Shown: piece after piece, positions 37,098-46,047 of the stretch
How positions within the stretch are numbered: position 1 is the stretch's first letter
How the letters are laid out: each line of letters begins with the position of its first letter
Assembly (NCBI GenBank): GCA_905233935.1
Contig: CAJOFU010000021.1
Span: forward strand, 1-57,086
Reading direction: 5' to 3'
DNA: 57,086 nucleotides
Source of the DNA: Paludibacteraceae bacterium
Lineage (GTDB): Bacteria > Bacteroidota > Bacteroidia > Bacteroidales > Paludibacteraceae
The notes under the pieces: generated by a model
Seen by the model: the letters and a program-made list of their open reading frames with translations, nothing else
The model's database searches: none
What the model was told of the DNA's origin: nothing
Translations under genes and position numbers: made by a program

Positions 37098-38918
37098 TCA
37101 GCGCGTTATTTTTGCTTGAAAATGCTCGTAAAGCATTGTCCCTCTGCTATTTCCGAGTAAATTGATCCATTCATCCTTTTCAGCTGAACCAGCGCGCTTG
37201 ACTGAGCCGAAATGTTGCAGGATTTTTTGCTTTGTGACTGCTCCAACTCCTTGAATATCATCGAGTTCGCTATGAATTTGCAGCTTACTGCGCTTCTTTT
37301 TGTGGTAGGTGATGGCAAATCGGTGTACTTCGTCTTGTATTTGAGTCAGCAGTCGGAAGGTCTCACTCGTGACGGGTAGTCCGAACTCCATTGGAGGGAA
37401 TCCGTAGAGTAGTGTTTGCGTGCGGTGTTTGTCATCTTTCTTTAGTCCGGCGATAGGAATCTGCAATCCTAACTGATCTTCGACCGCCTCGCGTATTGCA
37501 TGCATTTGTCCGATGCCGCCGTCGGCTATGATGAGGTTAGGTAACTCCTCATTATTGTCAATCATCCGTTGATACCGTCGTCTGACTACTTCGCGCATCG
37601 TTGCATAATCGTCTTGACCAACCACCTCTCGGATCTCAAACCGCTTGTAGTCGCTCTTGCTTGGTTTGGCTTTCTTGAACACTACGCAAGCCGATACGGC
37701 ACTTGTGCCTTGTATGCTGGAGTTGTCGAATGCGTCAATCGTCATCGGTATAGTCGGCAATCCGATCAGTTTCTGTAGTTCGCTCAGAATGCGAATTGCC
37801 CGTTGATCCGGATTGAGTTTGTCGGCTTGCTTGAGTCTGTCTGCTTTGTATTGCCGTACGTTCTGTGCTGCCAGATCGAGTAGTTTCTTTCTGTCTCCGC
37901 TTGTGGCTATGTTGATGCGTATATCTTCGCCTACATAGTCCGGCAAGAACGGTACTAAGATCTCTTTTGTCTTGCTCTCCAGAATCTCGCGCAATGCTGT
38001 TATTCCGTAAGCCAGCAACTCTTCGCGTGTTTCGTCCAGTTTGCGTTTGCACTCCATGGTTCGTCCCTGCACTATACTGCCGTTGTGCACGTGAAGCATA
38101 CTGATGTATATATGATCGTCTTGCTCGTCGTAACCGAATACATCAAGGTCACTGATGTTGGTGTTTGCGACAACTGTCTTGGATCGGAATTTCTCTACGA
38201 GCAGATACTGCTGTTTGATTTGTTCCGCTTCTTCGTATCGCATTTCCGCAGCGAGTTGCTGCATCTGATCCATCAGTTGGCGGCTTATCTCCTGTGCATC
38301 GCCGCGGATGATCTTCTTGGCGGATTGAATATATTCGTTATACTCCTCCGTTGGGATGCGTTGCTCGCAAATCCCGCAGCACTTCTTGATATGGTATTTC
38401 AGGCAGACCTTGTACTTACCTTTCTGTACTCCGTCGGGAGTCATTGGAGTGTTGCAAGTACGGATGGGGTAGAGCTTATGAATGAGTTCGAGCACCGTAT
38501 CGGCAGCAAACGAGAAACTGTACGGTCCGAAATACTCACCCCCACGTTTGTCTTTCTGCCGGGTCTTGAAAATGCGCGGATACGCCTCTTTGGTAATACA
38601 GATGTACGGATAGCTCTTGCCGTCCTTGAGCAGGATATTATAGTGCGGCTGATATTGCTTGATCAGATTGTTCTCGAGCAGGAAGGCGTCTTGTTCGCTG
38701 CTTACCACCACGTACTTGATGTCGGCTATATGCGCAACGAGTTGGCGTGTCTTGAGTGAAGCCTGGTCTTTGTTGAAGTAACTGCTTACGCGCCGCTTGA
38801 GGTTCTTGGCTTTACCGACATAGATCACTGTTCCCTCTTGGTTGAGGTACTGATATACGCCTGGTTGCTCCGGTATGCGTTGCAGCAGTGATGCTATGTG
38901 CTCGCCTTTTGCCGCCAT
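37098..38918 (-). CDS. uvrC: Excinuclease ABC subunit C
   Basis: A 606-residue nucleotide-excision-repair nuclease that makes both incisions with UvrB. The N-terminal GIY-YIG nuclease is PGVYQYLNQEGTVIYVGKAK. The UVR motif (EMRYEEAEQIKQQYLLVEKF) is near 210, the RNase H-like nuclease (TIDAFDNSSIQGTSAVSACV) near 395, and C-terminal helix-hairpin-helices (IQGVGAVTKQKILQHFGSV) near 560. Complete and typical. Confidence 0.97.
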   Translation of the reverse strand: MAAKGEHIASLLQRIPEQPGVYQYLNQEGTVIYVGKAKNLKRRVSSYFNKDQASLKTRQLVAHIADIKYVVVSSEQDAFLLENNLIKQYQPHYNILLKDGKSYPYICITKEAYPRIFKTRQKDKRGGEYFGPYSFSFAADTVLELIHKLYPIRTCNTPMTPDGVQKGKYKVCLKYHIKKCCGICEQRIPTEEYNEYIQSAKKIIRGDAQEISRQLMDQMQQLAAEMRYEEAEQIKQQYLLVEKFRSKTVVANTNISDLDVFGYDEQDDHIYISMLHVHNGSIVQGRTMECKRKLDETREELLAYGITALREILESKTKEILVPFLPDYVGEDIRINIATSGDRKKLLDLAAQNVRQYKADRLKQADKLNPDQRAIRILSELQKLIGLPTIPMTIDAFDNSSIQGTSAVSACVVFKKAKPSKSDYKRFEIREVVGQDDYATMREVVRRRYQRMIDNNEELPNLIIADGGIGQMHAIREAVEDQLGLQIPIAGLKKDDKHRTQTLLYGFPPMEFGLPVTSETFRLLTQIQDEVHRFAITYHKKKRSKLQIHSELDDIQGVGAVTKQKILQHFGSVKRAGSAEKDEWINLLGNSRGTMLYEHFQAKITR

Positions 38919-38921
38919 AAC

Positions 38922-38984
38922 CTCTTAACTCTTATCTCTTAACTTTTATCTCTTACCTCTTGGCTCTTACCTCTTAGCTACCTA
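38922..38984 (-). repeat. Heptameric tandem repeat between apt and uvrC
   Basis: About eight units of CTCTTAA, CTCTTAT, CTCTTAC and CTCTTGG (plus strand) fill the whole 66-base junction. Confidence 0.8.
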
Positions 38985-39524
38985 TTATTCATCCACCTCA
39001 ATTCCCATTAAGCATTCTGCTTCGATGCCGTTTTTGGCAAGGAACTCCTTTCCGTTCAGTCCGATGAGTTCAATCAGGCAGTTGGCGTAGATCTTCTTTA
39101 CGCCCAATTTGCGAACCAATTCCACAGCAGCCAGCATCGAGCCGCCTGTAGCCAGAATGTCGTCATGGATGAGCACTACATCGTCAGGTGACAGAGCATC
39201 TTTATGGATCTGGATGGTATCCAAGCCATATTCTTTCTCATAGCTGACTTCAATGGTTTCTGCAGGCAGTTTGTTGTGTTTGCGGATAGGTACAAACCCG
39301 GCACCTATTTCCATAGCTAATGCGGGTGCAAGAATAAATCCGCGTGATTCAATACCTACCACCTTTGTGATGCCCTTGTTGCGGTACGCATTGGCCAACT
39401 CTTCGCGCATAAAGCGCAGTTCCTCGGGGTTGGCGATAATGGTTGTGATGTCCTTGAATTGGATTCCCTTCTTCGGGAAATCAGGTACGTTACGTACGTC
39501 CTGTTTCAGTTGTTCTATTGTCAT
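38985..39524 (-). CDS. apt: Adenine phosphoribosyltransferase
   Basis: A 179-residue purine-salvage enzyme making AMP from adenine and PRPP. It has VVGIESRGFILAPALA and the PRPP-binding motif VVLIHDDILATGGSM. The start FPKKGIQFKDITTII is a normal Apt N-terminus. It lies 44 bases downstream of mnmG, on the same strand. Confidence 0.96.
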   Translation of the reverse strand: MTIEQLKQDVRNVPDFPKKGIQFKDITTIIANPEELRFMREELANAYRNKGITKVVGIESRGFILAPALAMEIGAGFVPIRKHNKLPAETIEVSYEKEYGLDTIQIHKDALSPDDVVLIHDDILATGGSMLAAVELVRKLGVKKIYANCLIELIGLNGKEFLAKNGIEAECLMGIEVDE

Positions 39525-39568
39525 AGTTTTGTATTTTGTTTCACGTGGAACATTACGTTCGGCAACTC

Positions 39569-41467
39569 TTACCTTCCCATCAGCACGAGCAGCACACTGA
39601 TGTCGTTCGGGCTGACACCGGGTATGCGTGAGGCGTCGCCGATGGTCTTGGGTTGCAGTCGGGTGAGTTTCTGTCGTGCCTCGGTTGAGAGCGATTGCAG
39701 TTCGTTGTAGCGGAAGTCGGCAGGTATCTTGATGGCATCCAGCCGGTGCAGTTTGTCTGCCGCCATGCGTTCGCGGGCAATATAGCCGCTGTACTTGATA
39801 TCCACTTCTGTGCTGTCGATAATCTCGTCCCTGCGGTCGGGTAGGGCAGCAACCATCTCTTTCAGTGTGCTGTCGATAGCAATCACATCGCGCAGTTCGA
39901 TGTTTGGACGCATAAGCATGTCACGCAGCGAACCGTGAGCCGAACTGCCGGCATAGCCTTTCTGCTCCAATAGAGCGCGGCAGGCGGGAGTGGCGCTGGA
40001 TGTCGATTGCAGATAGTCGGTCAGCCGTTGTTTGGCTGCCTGTTTGGAGGTATATAAGTTGTAGCGTTCTGTGTCCGCCAAACCTAATTCGTGGGAACGT
40101 GTGGTCAGACGCTCGTCGGCATTGTCCTGCCGGAGCAGGATGCGGTACTCGGCGCGGGAGGTGAACATTCTGTAGGGTTCGTCCACGCCCTTGTGCGTCA
40201 GGTCGTCAATCAGTACACCGATATAACTCTCGTCGCGTGAGAGAACGAACGGCTTGCTGTCGGTTATGTTCTGGTGGGCATTGATACCCGCCACGATGCC
40301 TTGACCGGCTGCTTCCTCGTAGCCTGTTGTGCCGTTGATCTGCCCGGCAAAGAAGAGGTTACGGATCAGCTTGGTCTCCAGTGTTTCGTGCAGTTGCGTC
40401 GGGTCGAAGTAGTCGTACTCTATCGCATAGCCGGGGCGATACATTACGCAGTGCTCCAGTCCGCGTACGCTGTGCAGTGCTTCGAGTTGAATCTGCCAAG
40501 GCATTGACGAACTGAATCCGTTGACGTAATACTCGTTGGAGTCCACTCCCTCTGGTTCGAGGAAGAGTTGGTGCTGGTCTTTGTCGGCAAAGGTGACAAT
40601 CTTCGTTTCGATGCTCGGGCAGTATCGCGGTCCGATACTTTGGATCTGTCCGTTGTACAGCGGCGAGTCTGGTAGTCCCTTGCGCAGGATCTCATGTGTA
40701 GTGGGGTTGGTGTAGGTGATAAAGCAACTCATCTGTTTGAGTTCACGCTTCACGTCAGGCAGATAACTGAACTTCTCTTCCGTCACATCGCCTTGTTGCT
40801 CTTGCAGGGCAGCGAAATCGATGCTGCGTTTGTCCAGTCGTGCGGGAGTGCCGGTCTTCATGCGATGAGAGATGAACCCGGCCTCAACGAGTTGGTCTGT
40901 CAGCCCCAAACTTGCTTTTTCTGCGATGCGACCGCCGGGTATCTGTGTCCTGCCAAAGTGCAATAATCCCGATAAGAACGTGCCGTTGGTAAGAACAACA
41001 GCCCGCGCCTTGAATTGCACACCCAGACGTGTCTCTACGCCTGCAACGATAGGTAGATTGTTGCTATCTTGTCGATTGTCAATGAGTAGTCGTATAACTT
41101 CGTCTTGCCATATATACAGGTTGTCGGTTGTTGTCAGTCGTTTGATCCACTGCTGTATGAACTGCTTGCGGTCGCTCTGACTGCGCGGACTCCACATAGC
41201 AGCACCTTTGCTCTTGTTGAGCATGCGGAACTGGATAGCCGAGCGGTCAGTAACTATACCCATCTGTCCGCCAAGAGCATCTATCTCTCTGACTATCTGT
41301 CCTTTGGCTATTCCTCCGACAGCAGGGTTGCAGCTCATCTGTCCGATGGTGTTCATGTCCATCGTGACGAGCAGGGTCTTGCTGCCTAACCGTGCAGCAG
41401 CCGATGCCGCTTCACAGCCTGCGTGACCTGCGCCTACAACAATAATATCATATTCAAAATCAGCCAT
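39569..41467 (-). CDS. mnmG: tRNA uridine 5-carboxymethylaminomethyl modification protein MnmG (GidA)
   Basis: A 632-residue flavoprotein that, with MnmE, adds a carboxymethylaminomethyl group to U34 of some tRNAs. The FAD motif VVGAGHAGCEAASAAARLG is at the start. GidA signatures GLTDQLVEAGFISHRMKTGT and GQINGTTGYEEAAGQGI follow, and the C-terminal helical domain ends with IPGVSPNDISVLLVLM. Complete. Confidence 0.97.
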   Translation of the reverse strand: MADFEYDIIVVGAGHAGCEAASAAARLGSKTLLVTMDMNTIGQMSCNPAVGGIAKGQIVREIDALGGQMGIVTDRSAIQFRMLNKSKGAAMWSPRSQSDRKQFIQQWIKRLTTTDNLYIWQDEVIRLLIDNRQDSNNLPIVAGVETRLGVQFKARAVVLTNGTFLSGLLHFGRTQIPGGRIAEKASLGLTDQLVEAGFISHRMKTGTPARLDKRSIDFAALQEQQGDVTEEKFSYLPDVKRELKQMSCFITYTNPTTHEILRKGLPDSPLYNGQIQSIGPRYCPSIETKIVTFADKDQHQLFLEPEGVDSNEYYVNGFSSSMPWQIQLEALHSVRGLEHCVMYRPGYAIEYDYFDPTQLHETLETKLIRNLFFAGQINGTTGYEEAAGQGIVAGINAHQNITDSKPFVLSRDESYIGVLIDDLTHKGVDEPYRMFTSRAEYRILLRQDNADERLTTRSHELGLADTERYNLYTSKQAAKQRLTDYLQSTSSATPACRALLEQKGYAGSSAHGSLRDMLMRPNIELRDVIAIDSTLKEMVAALPDRRDEIIDSTEVDIKYSGYIARERMAADKLHRLDAIKIPADFRYNELQSLSTEARQKLTRLQPKTIGDASRIPGVSPNDISVLLVLMGR

Positions 41468-41491
41468 TTGCTTATAATATAACCAGTTAGG

Positions 41492-41917
41492 CTATCTGCG
41501 ATGCCACTTCCACTGACCATTGTATTTTGAGTGATTCACTGTATTCAGTTTAGGGCTAAAAGCGTCTTCGTAGTAGTGGATCTCGTCTATGCTGTTCGTC
41601 TGTTTGTTCCACAGGATACCGGCTATATCAAAGCGCAGATTCTTGCTGATCTGTTTGTGCTTGATATAGGCGTTGCCGGCAATGGTCATAAACCGGCGTT
41701 TGTGTTCGTCAACGTACTGCTCCGGATTGACGTCAGCAAACGTTGTGGTGCGTGTCTTAACCTCAACGAACACAATGTCTGTTTTGTTTTCGGCGATGAT
41801 GTCGATCTCTATGTTACCGAGTCGCCAGTTCCGCTCCGCAATCTTGTAGCCGTGCTTGGTCAGATACTCGCAAGTAGCATCTTCGCCCAAGTGACCTATC
41901 TCGTTGTGGAGTGCCAT
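41492..41917 (-). CDS. YraN-family (UPF0102) nuclease-like protein
   Basis: A 141-residue member of UPF0102 with a PD-(D/E)XK-like core: GHLGEDATCEYLTKHGYKI, then IEIDIIAENKTDIVFVEVKTR. The biological role is not established. It sits between topA and mnmG, 24 bases before mnmG, in the same direction. Confidence 0.93.
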   Translation of the reverse strand: MALHNEIGHLGEDATCEYLTKHGYKIAERNWRLGNIEIDIIAENKTDIVFVEVKTRTTTFADVNPEQYVDEHKRRFMTIAGNAYIKHKQISKNLRFDIAGILWNKQTNSIDEIHYYEDAFSPKLNTVNHSKYNGQWKWHRR

Positions 41918-41922
41918 GGCAT

Positions 41923-42400
41923 TTACTTGCTGCGCTTGCGGATAAAGCGTTTCTTCTGCTCGCCTTCAGCCGGTGCAGCTGCGATGAGTGCACGGGCGTC
42001 TTGTTCCGTCATGTGTTCCACGTCGGTGGATTTGGGTATGCGGTAGTTCGTCTCGCCCTGTTTGATATATGCGCCGAAACGTCCGCGCAGCACCTTAATC
42101 TCTCCCCAGTCGTGAATAGGCAGCGAAGCATTCTGCTTCTGCTCGACGAGGGCAACGGCGTTTTCGAGTGTCATGCTGAACGGGTCTGTACCCTTGGGCA
42201 GCGAAGCAAATGTCTTGCCGATACGCACGTACTGTCCGAACTTGCCGTCGGCTATTACCACCTCCTCGCCGTTGTGCTCACCTAAGGTGATAGGCAGTGC
42301 TTGTGCAAACAGTTGCAAGGCCTCGTCGAGTGTGATGGTGAAGATCGACTGGTCTTTCTGCAGCGATGCAAACCGTGGTTTGTCACCTTCGGCGTTACCG
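41923..42400 (-). pseudogene. topA: topA, C-terminal repeat domains, out of frame
   Basis: This frame (its first ATG is at 42318) carries normal topoisomerase I C-terminal repeats: NAEGDKPRFASLQKDQSIFT, ITLDEALQLFAQALPITLG, VVIADGKFGQYVRIGKTF and VLRGRFGAYIKQGETNYRIP, ending KKRFIRKRSK. It continues the main topA frame but in a different phase. About 14 codons expected between GEAV and NAEGDKPRF, normally a KIGRFGPVVQIG-type segment, are missing at about 42395-42405. Confidence 0.85.
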
Positions 42401-44222
42401 CCTCGCCCGTGTAGTCCTGCGTCGCAATATCCGCTACACCGCCGAGTGTGCGTCCGGCGATCTTGCCTGAAGGCACTTGGCTGATCAGCGGGTGGAAAGT
42501 CTTGTAGAACTTGTCAACGATCTTCGTCCAGTCGGCTTTGCCTTCGGCTACGCGGTCGAAGTTCTGCTCCTCTTTGGCGGTGAAGTCGTAGCTGAGGATA
42601 GCCGGGAAGTTCTCCACGAGGAAGTCGTTGGTTATGCGTCCCAGATCCGTTGGCAACAGGCGTTGTGACTCTGCGCCGACGTTCTCTTGTTGTTTCTTTT
42701 CTCCGATGACACCGTTCTTGAGCGTGAGGGTGGTGTAGGTACGTTTCTTACCCGGCACATTGCCGCGCTGTACGTAGTCGCGAGCCTGTATGGTTTCGAT
42801 GATTGTGGCGTAGGTAGAGGGTCGACCGATCTCCAGTTCCTCCATCTTTTTCACTAATGTGGCTTCGTTGTATCGCGGTGGTGCAGCGGTGAATGCCTCA
42901 CGGCTGATGCACTTGTCAAGAGTCAGTTTGGCTCCTTCGACCATTGCCGGCATCAGGGCTGTTGACTCCTGCTGCTCATCATCATCGGTTGATTGGACGT
43001 ACGCACGCATAAATCCGTCGAACAGCACTACTTCGCCGCTGGCTACGAACAGATAGGGCGAATTGGTTGTGGTTATCTCTATGCGTGTCTGCTCGAGTTC
43101 GGCATCCGCCATCTGCGAGGCGAGAGTACGCTTGCGGATCAGGTCGTAGAGTTTGCGTTCATCCTCGTTGCTGCCGGCTTTCTCGTGGTTGATGTATGTC
43201 GGTCGGATAGCCTCGTGTGCTTCCTGAGCACCCTTGCTGGTGGTGTGGTACTGACGTGTCTTGTGGTACTCGGCGCCGTAGGTGTCGATGATCTGTTTCT
43301 TGGCTGTACCGATAGCCAGCGAGGAGAGGTTCACCGAGTCCGTACGCATGTAGGTGATCTGTCCGGCTTCGTACAGCGACTGCGCCAGACGCATCGTCTT
43401 CGATACGGGGAAGTGCAGTTTGCGTGCGGCTTCCTGTTGCAGCAGCGAGGTGGTGAACGGTGGCGCCGGAGTACGTTTGACGGGACGTTTCTGTATAGTC
43501 TGGATAGTAAACGTTGAGTCCGTGCAACTCGTAAGGAACGCACGTGCCTCCTCTTCCGTTGCAAAACGGTGGTTGAGCTCGGTGTGCAGGGTCACTTTTG
43601 TGCCTTGCTGGTCTTTGCCTGTGAAGTCTGCCGATACCTTGTATTGCGCTGTCGGAATGAACTGCTCTATCTCCCTCTCGCGCTCTACTACGAGTCGTAC
43701 GGCTACCGACTGCACGCGTCCGGCACTCAGTCCGGCGGACACCTTGCGCCATAGTACGGGACTGAGCTCGAAACCTACGATGCGGTCGAGCACACGGCGC
43801 GCCTGTTGGGCGTTAACAAGGTTATAATCTATATCCCGCGGATGCGCTATAGCGTCCTTGATAGCCGACTCGGTTATCTCGTGAAACGCTATACGGTGCG
43901 TATGTTCGGGTTGGAGATGGAGCACCTCTTTCAGGTGCCAGGCTATGGCTTCTCCCTCGCGGTCTTCATCGGATGCCAGCCAAACCGTCTCGGCTTTGTT
44001 GGCTTCCTTGCGCAGGGTGTCAATCAGGTGAATCTTACTCGGCTCAAGCACATAGTTAGGCGTATAACCATGCTCGAAATCAATACCGATATTCCGTTTG
44101 CCTGTGCCCTCGATGTCACGGATGTGACCTTGTGACGACAGCACATGGTAGTCGGAACCTAAGAACTTTTCAATCGTTTTGGCTTTCGCCGGAGACTCAA
44201 CAATTACTAAATTTTTACTCAT
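42282..44222 (-). CDS. topA: DNA topoisomerase I, main part (3' end frame-broken)
   Basis: Type IA topoisomerase that relaxes negative supercoils. The TOPRIM domain begins LVIVESPAKAKTIEKFLGS, and the catalytic tyrosine is in GQITYMRTDS near residue 300. The frame is good to about 42400 (GRTLGGVADIATQDYTGEAV), then runs out of phase to a stop at 42282 with a nonsense tail (TPKVTNHGLHRCRKTSRSS). The real C-terminus continues in the other frame (see 41923-42400). Because topA is normally essential, either an assembly error or a tolerated truncation is likely; the catalytic core is complete. Confidence 0.92.
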   Translation of the reverse strand: MSKNLVIVESPAKAKTIEKFLGSDYHVLSSQGHIRDIEGTGKRNIGIDFEHGYTPNYVLEPSKIHLIDTLRKEANKAETVWLASDEDREGEAIAWHLKEVLHLQPEHTHRIAFHEITESAIKDAIAHPRDIDYNLVNAQQARRVLDRIVGFELSPVLWRKVSAGLSAGRVQSVAVRLVVEREREIEQFIPTAQYKVSADFTGKDQQGTKVTLHTELNHRFATEEEARAFLTSCTDSTFTIQTIQKRPVKRTPAPPFTTSLLQQEAARKLHFPVSKTMRLAQSLYEAGQITYMRTDSVNLSSLAIGTAKKQIIDTYGAEYHKTRQYHTTSKGAQEAHEAIRPTYINHEKAGSNEDERKLYDLIRKRTLASQMADAELEQTRIEITTTNSPYLFVASGEVVLFDGFMRAYVQSTDDDEQQESTALMPAMVEGAKLTLDKCISREAFTAAPPRYNEATLVKKMEELEIGRPSTYATIIETIQARDYVQRGNVPGKKRTYTTLTLKNGVIGEKKQQENVGAESQRLLPTDLGRITNDFLVENFPAILSYDFTAKEEQNFDRVAEGKADWTKIVDKFYKTFHPLISQVPSGKIAGRTLGGVADIATQDYTGEAVTPKVTNHGLHRCRKTSRSSPSHSTRPCNCLHKHCLSP

Positions 44223-44285
44223 TATTTCTGTTTCGTGAAATATGTAGAAGTACCTATCGGGTACGCTCTTTTAAAAAAACGGCTG

Positions 44286-44317
44286 CAAATATACGATAAA
44301 TTTTCGACATTTGCAAA
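44286..44317 (-). promoter_or_regulatory. topA promoter
   Basis: Minus strand TTTG (44314-44317), 20 bases, TATATTTG (44286-44293), about 60 bases upstream of topA. Confidence 0.75.
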
Positions 44318-44439
44318 TACTTTGCGATTTTTTTATTTTGTTTGCCCGAAATTTGGAATTGTGCAATATTGGTTGCAACTTTTTCAGTTTGTATGTCTTT
44401 GTTTTGACTGCTTGATGTGCGTTTTTTGTATTTATCTCC

Positions 44440-44922
44440 TTACTTCCGTCTGTCTGCAAAGAACTCCTGCATCAGTTGCTGGCACTCGTCGGCGAGCACT
44501 CCGGATGTGACGGTGCATTTGGGGTGCAAGGCTTGCGGTGCGAAGGTTGCGTAGCCTCGTTTGGGGTCGGATGCGCCATATACGAGTCGCGAGATCTGCG
44601 CCCAACCGATTGCTCCGGCGCACATGATACACGGTTCAACGGTCACATACATCGTACAGCCTTGCAGGTACTTGCCGCCCAGCGTCTCTGTGGCGGCTGT
44701 TATGGCTTGCATCTCCGCGTGAGCTGTGACGTCATGTAACATCTGCGTGAGGTTGTGCCCGCGACCTATCACTACCGGTTGCTGACCACTCAAGCGCTCA
44801 TCCGCTAATCCGCTAACCCCTTTATTTGCCACAATCACGCAACCGACAGGTATCTCGCCCTGTTCGTAAGCCAGATGCGCCTCGTGCAGCGCCATGGTCA
44901 TATATTTCTCATCGGTGGTCAT
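44440..44922 (-). CDS. tadA: tRNA-adenosine deaminase TadA
   Basis: A 160-residue zinc deaminase that converts A34 to inosine in tRNA-Arg(ACG). The catalytic motif HAEMQAI and the zinc cysteines in VEPCIMCAGAIGWAQI are clear. I chose ATG 44922 (MTTDEKYMTMALHEAHLAYE); the longer frame runs past the promoter at 44994-45024. Between GCVIVANKG and GRGHNLTQ it carries an extra segment VSGLADERLSGQQPVV encoded by octamer repeats, longer than the usual short loop there. Confidence 0.95.
   Translation of the reverse strand: MTTDEKYMTMALHEAHLAYEQGEIPVGCVIVANKGVSGLADERLSGQQPVVIGRGHNLTQMLHDVTAHAEMQAITAATETLGGKYLQGCTMYVTVEPCIMCAGAIGWAQISRLVYGASDPKRGYATFAPQALHPKCTVTSGVLADECQQLMQEFFADRRK
44794..44820 (-). 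repeat. Octameric tandem repeat inside tadA
   Basis: CGCTCATC, CGCTAATC, CGCTAACC units (plus strand), in frame, encoding part of the VSGLADERLSG insertion. Confidence 0.75.
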
Positions 44923-44993
44923 GATCTGTATGAAATGATCTAAATGGGTTCGAATCCTATATTCTAAACCGATATAATTTTGTATCAACCACG

Positions 44994-45024
44994 CAAAGGT
45001 ACTAAAAAAATATGACATTTGCAA
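44994..45024 (-). promoter_or_regulatory. tadA promoter
   Basis: Minus strand TTG (45022-45024), 20 bases, TACCTTTG (44994-45001). It fixes the tadA start at 44922 rather than 45159. Confidence 0.75.
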
Positions 45025-45490
45025 CTTTTCGCGCAGAAAAATTGCAAATAATACAAAAACGGTTGCCAAAACGTACGCCGATATCGGGTCATTATCGATG
45101 TTTTGTCGATGTTTTATCGGGTCAATCCTAGACTTTAATCCCACCCAAAAGCCAATCACAAGCCAACATCCCTATCCGTTTCAGGTATCGAGTCAAAAGT
45201 TTACGATTTTTAAGATTCTATCTCAGTAAACGAGTCAACCTTTTTCAGGTTTAGTCATGCTTTTGTTGTGCGGTTGGCTTGCGATAGGGTTAACGACTAA
45301 CGAATAACCAACGAACGACTAACGAATAACCAACGAACGACTAACGAATAACTAACGCTCGCTTGCTCTAAAGCTCGGTACGATTCGCGATATAATCGCT
45401 CATAACAATAGACAAAACATTTTGAGGTGGCAAAGTTGGCAAAGTTGCTGTATTTGAGCGTGTTACAACGTTTCGGACTTTGCCACTTTG
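45025..45490. other. Gene-free region with dispersed junction repeats
   Basis: No convincing gene. At 45291-45357 there are three tandem copies of a unit built from AACGACTAACGAATAACCAA. This matches the block at 15222-15270 before the TA island (24 of 27 bases over TTAACGACTAACGAA...). Further right are CTTTGCCA/CTTTGTCA octamers at about 45476-45500. Confidence 0.6.
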
Positions 45491-45724
45491 TCACTTTGTC
45501 ATCCAACTTTTTCGATAAACGCCGTACTCGGCTGACAAAAAATCGCCTTGCAATGCAAAAATTTGCATGAGATTCTTGAGACAGTTGAGACAGTTGCTGT
45601 CAACTTTTTGGGGACAAAGACATAGACTCATCTGTTGTTGAGTGAGCCACACGGTCTCACCTTCCACTCTCACATTCAATTTGATGCTTTCATTCGGTTG
45701 ATAAAGTACAATCTCGTTTTCCAT
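45491..45724 (-). pseudogene. RhuM-family protein remnant
   Basis: ATG 45724 starts MENEIVLYQPNESIKLNVRV, then EGETVWLTQQQMS, which matches the N-terminus of RhuM/death-on-curing-type accessory proteins. The normal sequence then breaks off (LCLCPQKVDSNCLNCLKN) and the frame stops after 77 residues. A full RhuM has about 300 residues. The -7 box TAACTTTG lies at 45797-45804. It ends in junction-type repeats like those of the TA island. Confidence 0.65.
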
Positions 45725-45903
45725 AATTGTGCGATTTTGAGTTGTTAAACTTGCGTTCGGAAGAGACGCGCGTGCATACCTTTCCGAAATCTGATGCAAA
45801 GTTAACACGAGAAAGTGCTATATCTTGTCACAAGCTAAGAAAATCGTTCAAGAAAATGTGATTTTGTGGAGAAGTGGAATCTTTGGTTGGCAATGAGAGG
45901 GGC

Positions 45904-45997
45904 AAAACAAAAGCGACATGTATGTCTGATGACGTACATGCCCCTCTGGATGTTTTCACAACGGAATAATCCTTATTGTGTATATCCTTCAAATTTG
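45904..45997 (-). ncRNA. tracrRNA of the type II-C CRISPR system
   Basis: On the minus strand the RNA would start at about 45997, just after the promoter, with the antirepeat CAAATTTGAAGGATATACAC and AA. This is complementary to repeat positions 2-23: 17 bases exact, one mismatch, then four more exact. Next comes TAAGGATTATTCCGTTGTG, a nexus-like GGA/TCC stem-loop of the kind I associate with Bacteroidota tracrRNAs (from memory). A hairpin CATGTA/TACATG then leads into TCGCTTTTGTTTT, a likely terminator. A larger stem AGAGGGGCA/TGCCCCTCT (45896-45904 with 45939-45947) is an alternative fold. It is divergent from the array. Confidence 0.88.
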
Positions 45998-46000
45998 TTG

Positions 46001-46032
46001 CAAAGTTACAAAAAATCTATGAACTTTGCAAA
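46001..46032 (-). promoter_or_regulatory. tracrRNA promoter
   Basis: Minus strand TTTG (46029-46032), 20 bases, TAACTTTG (46001-46008): a perfect Bacteroidota promoter ending four bases before the antirepeat. Confidence 0.85.
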
Positions 46033-46047
46033 TATTTATCAAAAAAA

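Noticed and set aside
44941..44975. T-arm-like sequence GGGTTCGAATCC suggesting a tRNA remnant
   Set aside because: No matching anticodon or D arm upstream and no acceptor partner; it lies in the tadA leader and is most likely chance.
44923..45159. 79-residue N-terminal extension of tadA in the longest frame
   Set aside because: The promoter at 44994-45024 lies inside it, and TadA proteins begin at the MTTDEKYM-type start.
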